From NCBI GenBank assembly GCA_011947345.1, contig JAAVTG010000009.1, positions 1 to 29,835 of the forward strand: DNA of 29,835 nucleotides, given 5' to 3'. Below are positions 9,384 through 17,614 of this stretch, piece by piece. The notes under the pieces are model-generated. The model was given only the letters and a program-made list of their open reading frames with translations. It was not told where the DNA came from and searched no databases. This stretch comes from Phytophthora quininea (lineage: Eukaryota; Oomycota; Peronosporomycetes; Peronosporales; Peronosporaceae). The translations under genes were made by a program, and so were the position numbers. The stretch's first letter is position 1, and the number at the start of each line of letters is the position of its first letter.

Positions 9384-9547
9384 GACAAGTCCAAGTATTC
9401 CACAATGGATGCCTGTCGGTCCATGCGCGCGAGCCGGTGTCGGCCATGGTATTGAGCTGCCCTGGGATGTGAGCTGCTGTAAACGACAGATCGTGCTCAA
9501 ACTCAACGAGCGACAGCAATCTGTTGTGGAGCTGCACGGTTGGATGG
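9340..9547 (-). pseudogene. RNase H C-terminal part, separated from the rest by the DNA transposon
   Basis: This reads HPTVQLHNRLLSLVEFEHD and AAHIPGQLNTMADTGSRAW, the typical end of a DIRS-type RNase H (HIPG, N, AD and SR positions). Joined through one copy of the 9-bp duplication to the segment ending at 12704 (AWASKRLSR), it continues in the same frame without loss, showing where the transposon entered. Confidence 0.8.
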
Positions 9548-9556
9548 CGACTAAGG
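9548..9556. repeat. Left copy of the 9-bp target-site duplication
   Basis: CGACTAAGG, identical to 12704-12712. The length is in the 8-11 bp range typical of Mutator-like elements. Confidence 0.88.
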
Positions 9557-9591
9557 GTAGACTTTTTCCAGGGTCACCGAGCGGTCTGGTC
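9557..9591 (+). repeat. Left terminal inverted repeat of the MULE
   Basis: 35 bp; pairs with 12669-12703 with five mismatches, all in the outer 13 positions. Immediately inside lies a hairpin with arms GGTCTGGTCTTG (9583-9594) and CAAGACCAGACC (9620-9631), which overlaps the repeat. Confidence 0.85.
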
Positions 9592-9708
9592 TTGTTTTCG
9601 GGTCTTGTCGGGATCGAAGCAAGACCAGACCAAAACAGGACCCGAAATAATATTAATACGATAACTTATATGTAAAAAATGAAATTATTTTGAAATGCAA
9701 AGTTGAAG

Positions 9709-11583
9709 TTATGCTATGCAAATTGGATTTGGTGTCATGCTGATCCCAAGAGCGAATAGATCACGAAGATCCAGCAGGTCTGCGGCGGGTTCGACGCGCT
9801 TCAACAACAGGGGAGTGGGGTACGTGCGTCTGTTGACTACGGCGGCGTCCACGACCTTCTTGGTCACGTCTGTCGTTTCTTGCAGTCGAATTGGCTGGGG
9901 TTCGTCGTTGGGCTCGCTGACGCGGCACTGGTAGCACATTGACAGATGCTGGGAGCTGGATCTCGTATCTTGTAGGAGCAGTGGCTCGCTGGTTCGAAAT
10001 GTCGGATAGAAGCTGAACATATCGTCTGGACATTATGTCGATGATACAAACGAAAGCAGGCAGATTCGGATGCGGTGAGGTAATCGCGGCATTCATCTCG
10101 CGGTTGAAGCGCTCCAACGGGTTGTTGGTTCTCGAGACAATCTCTTTGTCGATTCCATGTACATTCCACAGCTTCACAGGAAACCGTTGCATCCAAGTCC
10201 GCTGGAAGTAGTATCAGAAAACATTCCACTTGGACGTAGCATATTCAACTCCTCTGCTGGCGCATTCGTGAACCAGTTTTCTCTTAACGTAATCGATTCC
10301 ATGTGGGCCCACGTGATCCGGTGGGATAACCGTCAGCAAATCGAGCATCCCAGCTTCCATTGCAATCGAAATGGCGGGTGCAGCGACACTGAGCTTGACT
10401 AACCGCCTACGGATAGCTTGCTTGAAGTGAAAAAACACCGAACCATCCGAGAGTCCGGGAACTGCGAGCCGACTGCGTCGGTCAAAGCTTGTTCGAAGCC
10501 GCACACGATGCGGGCTGGTCGTAATCGGCCGTCCATGCGCTCAGATACCAGCATCATCACTTTACGGTAAGTGGATGCGCTCATCCCGGTCGTGATCACG
10601 TACATCACTGGAACGAAAACACGACTCGCTGGGTCGTCCACCATAATCACAAGACGCTGTCAAAACGGGCGAGGCACAGATCTGAAGATTCCATCGATAA
10701 AAATCGATGATCCCGGGTACATGAGTAACTCCATCAAGTGAGGGTGGCTCCAGCCAATGATGCGGTGCAGATCTTGGCCCTCGTAGAAGACTTGTTGGAA
10801 CTGAAAGAATAGCAAATTTGTCCCCGTCACCTGACAGAGTGGTGGAAGCTCGATCATCCCGTGGACGTTGCTGCCAAAGTGAAGTCGCCTGGCACGGTAG
10901 ACGCGACGGACCACTTGATCACGGTTCAGGCCTTGTATCGAGTAGTCATCTTCTTCTCGGTAAAACTCGTCGTTCACCAGATCCCAGATGCGCTGGGCAG
11001 TAGTCGAAAGGTGGCGGATCGCGAGATCATCAACAGCAGCTTTCATCTGGCGCGTCATATCTCGGACAGTCATAACCGGGGCTTCCTCCACTCTACACGT
11101 GTGTGCCACCGTATTGCTGTACGTTCCCGAAGATAAGTTGAACTCAACCTTCCCCTTACATCCCGTCCGACGATAGATGCTGCATCTCCAAGTGATTTTC
11201 TTCGACGACGCCCTGGCTCGTGTGTAGGAATAGCCATTCCGCACGATAACAGTCGTAAACCTCGAATTCGGGACGTTGCTTGCAGATCTCGATCCGTTAT
11301 CTCCCACTTCGTGATCATCATCGCCCGATTCACCGTCATTATCTCCATCATCTTGGTCACCTCCAACGTCAGCACCTGGGTTGTTCGGAGTGGCTTGAAC
11401 CTGCTGTACTTCACGGTCATCGAGAGCCTGTCCCTCGCCACGATCTTCTTCTTCATCACCCTCCGCGTTGCTCTCATACACGTTGGACGCATCCGAGAGT
11501 CATTCCTCTTCGATTTGGACGGCTTGACGCCCACGGAGCGGTGCTGTCAGGGGTCGGTAGTTGCCTTGGCTTCCGCGGTGCAT
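9709..11583 (-). pseudogene. MULE transposase with FLYWCH zinc finger (frame-broken)
   Basis: DDE transposase for the 3.1-kb element. The N-terminal part is acidic and disordered (GDEEEDRGEGQ, then many Asp/Gly). A FLYWCH-type DNA-binding finger follows: FTTVIVRNGYSYTRA, WRCSIYRRTGCKGKVEF and a distal VAHTC, with the Cys/Cys/His spacing of that family. Then comes an all-helical linker (TAQRIWDLVNDEF) and the MULE catalytic core: SIFIDGIFRSVPRPF (first Asp), FVPVMYVITTGMSASTYRKVM, and PARIVCGFEQALTDAVG (acidic residue), later SRTNNPLERFNREMNAA. Four or more frame changes separate these parts. An in-frame TGA lies upstream (near 11507) if the ATG at 11583 is used. It may be dead, or the breaks may be the same base-calling losses seen elsewhere in the window. 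Confidence 0.8.
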
Positions 11584-11639
11584 CTTGAGCAGTCTTGGGT
11601 AGTGGGCAGGGAAGCTAGTTAGATGTAAAAAAGCAAAGT

Positions 11640-12090
11640 GAGGTAAGGATGCTGTCTTGAAGACGCAATTCATCTTTAGAAAGGACTCACAATCGCAGAC
11701 ATAGGTTTATTTTGGACGTGCAATCGTAGTTAACGTGCAATCTCATCTTCATTATTAGCCTGTGCTTGTAAAACGATCTTATCGCATGGGATCAGATCTA
11801 AAGATGTGTTGTCCATTAGTGCCGAGCGGAAAAGTTGCAGAGATTCATATAAAACTAGCCGAGATTTGCCCAAAACAAGAAGATTTTAGCCGAACGATGC
11901 GCTACCAACACGAATAGTGAACTATAATGTTAAACAGAGTGAAAATCTTCATTTGCGAGCAAAGACATGTACAAATCTACCCGAGGAATTATTTGTTTAC
12001 TTTCCGATATACCTAAGTTTATCCATTTGATATAATGTTAGACAAAGTCAACCACATTAACTCGCAGAGCGCAAATTTTATTAAGATTTG
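11640..12090. other. AT-rich gene-free stretch inside the MULE
   Basis: Noticeably richer in A/T than the neighbours, with no usable reading frame. It lies between the transposase start and the RING gene stop and presumably holds the transposase promoter and the RING gene terminator; no specific site could be named. Confidence 0.5.
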
Positions 12091-12498
12091 CTAACTCATT
12101 ACCACGAAGGGGCTTCTGCAGAAAGGGCACGGTGGTGGACCTTCACGTGGGCCGTAATCTTCGAGCATCCCTTGGCGGCACGATTTCGCCCACGCGAGGA
12201 AGCACCGACGGTGCAGAGCGTGCGGGCAGTTCTCCGAGCGAACCGATTGCGCCGTGAAGTTCGTGCAAATGTCGCACTTCTTGAGCTTGGCGGAGTACTT
12301 GACCCTTTTTCGCTCGCGGTCAGCCTTCCTGGCCTTTTCCTTGGTGCGCTTCAGTCGTTTCGCCCGCAACTTTGGGTTGCGGGTTTCCTTGCAGATTCTG
12401 CGCCCTTGGTGGACCTTCAGGTTCCGCTTGGACTTGAGCTTGGTCCCGCAGCGGGTGCAGGCGATGCGATGGCATTTTTGCGAGTGCCAATTGAACAT
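12091..12498 (-). CDS. Small zinc-finger plus RING-H2 protein carried by the MULE
   Basis: 135 aa, intact from ATG 12498 to TAG 12091. N-terminal finger: CTRCGTKLKSKRNLKVHQG followed by RRIC, i.e. C-x2-C-x12-H-x5-C. A very basic middle (RAKRLKRTKEKARKADRERK) suggests nuclear import or nucleic-acid binding. The C-terminal half is a complete RING-H2: CDIC, then CPHALHRRC (C-x-H-x2-H-x2-C), then CPFC. RING-H2 domains usually act as E3 ubiquitin ligases. The gene is transcribed in the same direction as the transposase, upstream of it and inside the inverted repeats, so it moves with the element. It may be a captured host gene or an accessory transposition protein; nothing here decides that. Confidence 0.75.
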   Translation of the reverse strand: MFNWHSQKCHRIACTRCGTKLKSKRNLKVHQGRRICKETRNPKLRAKRLKRTKEKARKADRERKRVKYSAKLKKCDICTNFTAQSVRSENCPHALHRRCFLAWAKSCRQGMLEDYGPREGPPPCPFCRSPFVVMS

Positions 12499-12598
12499 AA
12501 CCTGATTGCTCGATAATGTATTTTTATATGAAATTCCTTTTCTACATGCGGCATTCTTATCCTACATGCGCCTGTAGAATTTTGTGGTGTCGGTGGTG

Positions 12599-12655
12599 CG
12601 AGACCAGAAGCGAGACCCGTGACAATTCTACACATGGGTCTCGCTTCTGGTCTCG
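12599..12655. repeat. Long perfect hairpin near the right end of the MULE
   Basis: 20-bp arms (12599-12618 and 12636-12655) based on GAGACCAGAAGCGAGACCC, with a 17-base loop, no mismatches. It lies 13 bp inside the right terminal inverted repeat. Confidence 0.88.
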
Positions 12656-12668
12656 AGACCCGATCCGG

Positions 12669-12703
12669 GACCAGACCGCTCGGTGACCCTTGAAAAATCT
12701 TCC
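12669..12703 (-). repeat. Right terminal inverted repeat of the MULE
   Basis: Counterpart of 9557-9591; see there for matching. The element ends at 12703, directly followed by the second target duplication. Confidence 0.85.
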
Positions 12704-12712
12704 CGACTAAGG
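12704..12712. repeat. Right copy of the 9-bp target-site duplication
   Basis: CGACTAAGG, identical to 9548-9556. Confidence 0.88.
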
Positions 12713-14445
12713 CGTTTGGAGGCCCATGCTACCGCTTGTGTTATCGATATGAAAGCACACATACGTTGTGCGACCCGAAGATGCCTCCTTCCAATGTGCC
12801 CCCAGTACACTGACGCCAGGACTGCACTCTGGAGCTCTCGGACGTTGATAGAATTGTCGATTGAACCTGACCGCAGCGCCGCCAGCTCAACCGCTGTGTA
12901 CTTGACTCTGATGAATTCAAGTCGCTGAGGCTCGAGCACACATAACCCAGGCCCGGATGCGTCCATGTAGACATGCACACTGGGAGTTGTAGTGCGTGCG
13001 AGTTGAGAAACTGGTATTCGGTTGAAGCGTGCTGTGTTCCCGAGCACCGCTTGAAACCAACGAAGATCTTCGACAGCGTCCGGGCTCAGCGCTTCTGATC
13101 CGAATGGCGGTCTAGAAATTGCCTTAACGTGAATCCGATGATAAAACGCCCGTGCAGGTCGAAAACACGTTGTGATATGGCGAAATACTCCGAGAACCTT
13201 GGCCAGCTCCGACTTTGTCGCCCGTGCCGAGGAGAGAAGGGAGCCACTTGATGTTTTGCTTTCACTAATTTGTCGTCTGGGATGGATACTGTGCCATCAG
13301 CAGTATTCCAGAGTAATCCGAGCGCCTTGTTCTCAGATAGCCAGGGTGTAAACTTCTTGTCATTGATGGCCTTCGGCCCGAGAACTGTTGCCATTGCGCG
13401 ACGAAGCGCCAAGTTTGCAGCTTGGCAGCGTTGACCACGGTTGACTTCGACACAGGAATGGTCGTCGCACCAGACATTGCCCTGTAAGCGGCCAAGATCG
13501 CCGGTGGCAGCGTCTGCCACGTCTTCACCCTCGTAGAGGTCGTTAATGACGTCTCCAGCGAGGGAACAAAAGCTGGCGAGGCGCACCAGCCAAACCCACA
13601 CAATAAGTCAATGACAACGTAGCCATCAAACATGAAGACGAACATGTGAACAGCATCTTCGTGGACCGGCACGTGCCGGAATGCGCCGGAGACGTCTCCA
13701 AGCATTAAAAGCACCTCCTCGTCGGGGTGGCTGGATCGTAAGTCGTATATGCGGCGGGCAATATCTCGCGGGGGTTGTAGGCGATAGGCGGCAAACTTGT
13801 GCAGTCTGTGAAATCGTTCACTAAGGCCCCACGTGGGAATGAGTAGTCGTTTGTCATGCGTGTATCGTCGCTCCCTTTGGCGACAACCCCGACAGGGCTG
13901 ATGAACAGCTCTGGCCAGAGTGATAGCACACGGTCATCAAACACAAGATACCTGCCATCTCGTTGCCCTTTTCGGACATGCTGCCGGAAAGCAGCAGCGT
14001 GGACACAGGCGCTCTTGTGGTTGGACGGTCGATGGTGTTGCACCCGAGGTTTGAAGGAGCTCCAGCGCGGCCGTACACCAGCTCGTACAATTGTGTTCCA
14101 GCTCGAGTATACCTCAGGTTTAGACGATGTAGAGTTGGCCGGAATCTCGAATAGCGCTTTGTTCGGTCTACCATCATTGTCGGTTTGACCGCGAACGCGT
14201 CGAACAAATTCAGGTAAAGGGGAGGTAGAGCAAATAGCGAGGTCCGTCATGAATTTGACAGCATCCGTGTCGATGTTGGTTACTTGGGTAGCAGGCAGTG
14301 GCATATGGAGCCCAAATGACGATGCCAATGTGCGTATGTGATTGAGCCTGTCGATTTCGGAAAGTTCGTCCAACCGAGTAAGTATGGATAACGTGGACAC
14401 CATATAAGAAGTGCTGGTGTTGGATCGTGTGGCGTTACCGCGCAT
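12704..14445 (-). pseudogene. Reverse transcriptase and RNase H of the retroelement (5' part, cut by the MULE)
   Basis: The segment begins 30 bp after the gag stop. RT fingers: SPVGVVAKGSDDTRMTNDY and FPRGALVNDF. Palm: LMLGDVSGAFRHVPVHE with the first catalytic Asp, FGWCASPAF, then NVWCDDHSCVE, with CDD in place of the usual YxDD. RNase H follows with VHVYMDASGPGLCVL and NSINVRELQSAVLA, and stops at AWASKRLSR at the MULE junction. Three or four frame changes are needed between these motifs (near 13710, 13530 and 12800). No protease or integrase domain is present. The DAS-G and NVREL motifs are characteristic of DIRS-type RNase H. Confidence 0.82.
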
Positions 14446-14475
14446 GTATTGGTGATCATGCTGCGAACTCGGGAT

Positions 14476-16242
14476 TCACTCTTCTTTTGTGTCTGGTGCG
14501 AGGCCCTTGAACTTCTCCATGATGTGAGCTTTAACGATATCGGGTAGCTCCTTCGGGCGAAAGTGAGCGCATTTACTGTCGAAACAACTACCGTGGCCGT
14601 TACCGGAGCATCCCATAACTGAAATCCACTTCATGCACAGCTTCTTATCTCCTTGCCGCGGAAGATCTGCGTATACCGCGGCAGGAACAGTCGATTGGCG
14701 GCGGTGGCGATCCCCACGCCGGGTCAGATCTTGGTGGTGTTGTTGGCGATGAACTGGGGTCTCGACACCGCGTTGCGAGTGGCGCAGATCCATGAGTTCC
14801 AACAATTCTTCATCGACGTGGGAGAACTCGTGTTGCACACCTTGCGCCCTCTCGAGGTCGCGGGCTACCACGTGGCTACGAAACTTGCCAAACTTGCTAG
14901 TGATCCAGAAGGCCATCAGCTTCCACCCTGTCGCGTCTGTGTCGGCGAAAGCTATGTAGCGATCAACAAATGCAGTCGCACTGTCGATCAAACTGGCGAC
15001 TTCTTCTGCGTAAAACTCTTGTGCAAAGACGCTTAAGTTTCGGAGAGCGCTGCTAACCTCAGCACGAGAGGTAGCTGCTGGTGCGGGACGGAGCGTATTT
15101 CGCTCCGAGAAATCGGTATAGCTGATGTTAGCGTCTTGAGCGTCCACTTGATCCCACAAGTCCGTCGTCCGACAATGCATCAGGGTGAGACCGCGAGCGA
15201 GGAACCCAAATTCCCAGAGTCCGCGACATACGGGAGGAAGTCGACGGAATGGCGCGTTCTCCGATCGTTGCATCCGTTCAAGAACATAACGTGCAAGCTT
15301 ACCTTGAAAGCGTGGCTGCAGCTCCGTCGAGCTCACTCGCCGCTGCGTGGAAGAAGGTCGAAATGCTCCTCTGCCTCTGTCGTCGTCGCTGGAGCCGTCG
15401 TAATCGCTGTCGGCGTGGCGTGTCCTCGGTCGATTCTCACCTCCAAACATGACAGGAACCCGGGTTCTCTTTCCGAGCGTGCGGTTGACCTGTCGCACGT
15501 CTCGAACATCCTCCTCCTCAGACATACTTGCAATGCTGAGTAAAGCGTCGAGCTGGTGCGGTTGGTCTTGCAGTTGCTCTGCCACTTCGCTATCAGCTGA
15601 AGCTGTTGCCTGTGGGTCACGATATAGATCGAGCGTGTTCTTCTTGCGTGACCCAGCTAGGCAGTCGAGAATATGTTGTCGACGGACCGCCACGATTGCC
15701 AGGTCATGAGGGCGGATGAAAGTCACGAGTTCGTCCGGCGTGAAGGGAACAGAAAGCGTTGAACGGATCGACGCCAGGTGATCACCCTTTCGTTTCCAAC
15801 ACGCTTTAATGGCTGCATCTTGCAGGCACAGGAGTTCCTTGGGATTGAGAACCATGTCGGAAACCGTCGCGCCTATTTGCAAGGCATAGGTAATTGGGTC
15901 CGCCTTGATTACACGAAGAGGTTCCGCCAGCACCACCGATACAGCCTGTCCTCCGGAGATGACACTGAGCCACGTGCCTTGCGAGCTGACCTCGTAGCGA
16001 ACCACGACACCGTATGCCCACTGTCCCACACACGGTCCACTTGGTTGGATGAATGCGACAGGGTGCGCGATGTAGCTCCCTGGCCACAACTCCGCCTCGG
16101 ATGCGTTGACCTCACGAAGCTCGAGCGTGGAGACTGGGACCAGAACCTCGTGTCTTTCGTCATCTGTGTCAAGGCCAACCACGTGCACGATAGCTGTTTC
16201 ACCTTCAATGCTGCGAACACGCACGTAGCAGAACTCTGTCAA
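14476..16242 (-). CDS. Gag-like protein of the retroelement
   Basis: 588 codons open without a break, so one of the few long reading frames here that needs no correction. The N-terminal third is mixed alpha/beta (VLVPVSTLELREVNASEAEL). A central low-complexity acidic/basic stretch follows (DSDYDGSSDDDRGRG), then a helical capsid-like region (FAQEFYAEEVASLIDSATAF). Near the C-terminus a Cys/His cluster, CMKWISVMGCSGNGHGSC and CAHF, resembles a nucleocapsid-type zinc knuckle of the CCCH kind. The frame stays open upstream towards the promoter at 16375-16391 without an ATG; the boundary given starts at a TTG, so the true start is uncertain. Position before the RT gene supports a gag role. Confidence 0.72.
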   Translation of the reverse strand: MTEFCYVRVRSIEGETAIVHVVGLDTDDERHEVLVPVSTLELREVNASEAELWPGSYIAHPVAFIQPSGPCVGQWAYGVVVRYEVSSQGTWLSVISGGQAVSVVLAEPLRVIKADPITYALQIGATVSDMVLNPKELLCLQDAAIKACWKRKGDHLASIRSTLSVPFTPDELVTFIRPHDLAIVAVRRQHILDCLAGSRKKNTLDLYRDPQATASADSEVAEQLQDQPHQLDALLSIASMSEEEDVRDVRQVNRTLGKRTRVPVMFGGENRPRTRHADSDYDGSSDDDRGRGAFRPSSTQRRVSSTELQPRFQGKLARYVLERMQRSENAPFRRLPPVCRGLWEFGFLARGLTLMHCRTTDLWDQVDAQDANISYTDFSERNTLRPAPAATSRAEVSSALRNLSVFAQEFYAEEVASLIDSATAFVDRYIAFADTDATGWKLMAFWITSKFGKFRSHVVARDLERAQGVQHEFSHVDEELLELMDLRHSQRGVETPVHRQQHHQDLTRRGDRHRRQSTVPAAVYADLPRQGDKKLCMKWISVMGCSGNGHGSCFDSKCAHFRPKELPDIVKAHIMEKFKGLAPDTKEE

Positions 16243-16374
16243 CTCTGGTGCGTGAACGGGGCCGATGAAGGCGAGGGCGTTGGTAGCAAGACGTCGTGGG
16301 GCAATGGCTGGTTGGCTGGGAGGTCGAAAACGCGGACGGACTTGGAGCTTGAAAGGTCGCTTGTGCTTCTCGAT

Positions 16375-16391
16375 GCAAAATGCAGAGTGAG
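16375..16391 (-). promoter_or_regulatory. Oomycete-type core promoter inside the retroelement
   Basis: On the minus strand CTCACTCTGCATTTTGC joins an Inr (TCACTCT, perfect YCAYTYY) to an FPR (CATTTTGC, perfect MAWTTTNC) at the standard spacing. It lies about 100 bp inside the element's 5' end and about 135 bp before the gag frame given here, so it is probably the element's own promoter, directed against the reductase gene's orientation. Confidence 0.65.
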
Positions 16392-16491
16392 ATCTACCAG
16401 TTCGTGCCGCTCGTCCTACCAGTAAACGTCTATACCGTCCTGTTCTTACCGCCTATCGGAAAACCGATCATCCCTTACCGGATGGTCCGAA

Positions 16492-17390
16492 GCCTGGAGC
16501 AAACGTTGGAGTCGTACGAAATGTGCTGTCTGGTGGAGACGTTCCCGTACAACCACGACAATCTCGATGACTTTTTAAAGACGCTCAAGTACGCCTTCAT
16601 GTACCCCAAGACGGTCACGCTGGGCCAGACCCAGTGGTCTCGCGCCAACATCGTGATGCAGCGCAACCGCCGCATTGGCTGCAGCATGTCCGGTATCGCG
16701 CAGTTCATCTCGAACCGCGGTCTCAACGAGTTGCAGCGCTGGTGCGACACTGGTTACAATACGATCCAGGAGATCGACGCGCAGCTCTCGTCCCGATTCG
16801 CTATCCCCGGTCCATCAAGACCACTTCGATCAAACCCAGCGGCACGGTGTCGCTGCTTGCAGGCGCCACTCCTGGCATGCACTACCCTGAGAGCAGATAC
16901 TACATTCGTCGAATGCAGCTGGACAAGCACTCCGATCTGTTGCCGGCGCTGAAGCGTGCTGGATACGACATTGAGCCTGCCTATGAGGCCCCGGACTCGA
17001 CGTTGGTCGTCTCCATCCCTGTGGACATGGGCAAGGGCGTCCGCTCGCTTTCGGACGTATCGGCAGGAGCAGATGGCGCTCGCTTGCTTCTTGCAGCGCT
17101 ACTGGGCCGACAACCAGGTGAGCTGCACCGTGACGTTCGACCCAAAGACCGAGGGCCCGCACCTCTCGCATATGCTCGACTACTTCCAGTACCAACTCAA
17201 GGGCATCAGTTTGCTGCCTAAGCTGGAGCTGGGCGCGTACAAGCAGATGCCGTACGAAGAGATCAACGCTCGTGCGTTCCACAAGATGAACCAAAGCATC
17301 GAGCCGCTACAGTTCAACGTGATCCAGTCCACCGAGACAGTGATGAACGTCCCCGACAAGTACTGCGAGGCCTGCGTGACGGATCCGTAG
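16492..17390 (+). pseudogene. Class II ribonucleoside-triphosphate reductase, 3' part
   Basis: Resumes with LEQTLESYEMCCLVETFP. Relative to the L. leichmannii enzyme the Glu is the counterpart of E410 and the first Cys of CCL that of C419, so the catalytic C408 codon falls exactly on the insertion junction. Further family segments are GQTQWSRANIVMQRNRRIG, SIKTTSIKPSGTVSLLAGAT, EQMALACFLQRYWADNQVS and a C-terminal KYCEACVTDP, the redox-active Cys pair, ending at TAG 17390. Two frame breaks occur: CCCC at 16805-16808, repaired by one more C, and one near 17060. Together with 7052-8238 the protein would be about 695 aa, close to the usual 700-740. Nothing else in either half looks decayed, so the insertion may be young or heterozygous. 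Confidence 0.88.
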
Positions 17391-17614
17391 GCCAAACACC
17401 TTTTGCGAGACACATCATTTAAAGATACATATGCGAAGACGTTGTGTTTGGTGCGTCAACGACCTTCACCAGCAGTTCTTCATCTTGCGCACCGCGCAAA
17501 TTCCCCAATCGAGTTTATGATGACCCGACCAACATGGACGACTAATCACCCGGTGGGCACGTAGCTGAGCCAGTTCATTCCCATACTTGCTTGGCCGCGA
17601 CTACCGGATCGAGG
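17391..17614. promoter_or_regulatory. Reductase 3' region and promoter of the first ABC transporter
   Basis: 224 bp. Near its end is GTTCATTCCCATACTTGC (17573-17590), with a perfect Inr TCATTCC (17575-17581) and a weaker FPR, 25-40 bp before the ATG at 17615. The rest shows nothing recognisable. Confidence 0.6.

Larger units (their letters stand above)
9557..12703 (-). mobile_element. Mutator-like (MULE) DNA transposon carrying a transposase and a RING-H2 gene
   Basis: This 3,147-bp element has 35-bp terminal inverted repeats (9557-9591 and 12669-12703) matching at 30 positions; the inner 21 bases, starting GGGTCACCGAGCGG, are identical. It is flanked by perfect 9-bp duplications. Both ends carry strong hairpins just inside the repeats. 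Two genes, both on the minus strand, are a zinc-finger/RING protein (12498-12091) and a FLYWCH + MULE transposase (about 11583-9709). A 450-bp AT-rich gene-free stretch (11640-12090) lies between them. It is inserted in the RNase H frame of the retroelement, so it is the younger of the two insertions. Confidence 0.88.
8239..16491 (-). mobile_element. DIRS/Ngaro-like tyrosine-recombinase retrotransposon, itself split by a DNA transposon
   Basis: An 8,253-bp insertion in the reductase gene; about 5.1 kb without the nested transposon. The order on the minus strand is a 5' leader with its own oomycete-type promoter, gag (16242-14476), RT and RNase H (14445 to 12704, then 9547-9340), and tyrosine recombinase (9383-8244). 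There is no DDE integrase, aspartic protease or LTR, which separates it from Gypsy/Copia elements. No target-site duplication is seen: the left flank ends CCCGT and the right resumes GCCTGGAG, reconstituting the expected codons, as expected for recombinase-mediated insertion. No methyltransferase domain is evident, which favours Ngaro-like over canonical DIRS. Terminal split or inverted repeats were not found, and the 3' end falls only 5 bp after the recombinase stop, so it may be 3'-truncated. Boundaries may be off by a base or two. Confidence 0.82.

Noticed and set aside
8239..12703. One single composite transposon covering the entire reductase insertion
   Set aside because: The inner 9-bp duplication and inverted repeats mark a separate later event that breaks the RNase H frame.
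8239..16491. Interpretation as a Gypsy or Copia LTR retrotransposon
   Set aside because: No LTRs, protease or DDE integrase seen, no target duplication, and a tyrosine recombinase with the HxxR and Tyr motifs is present instead.
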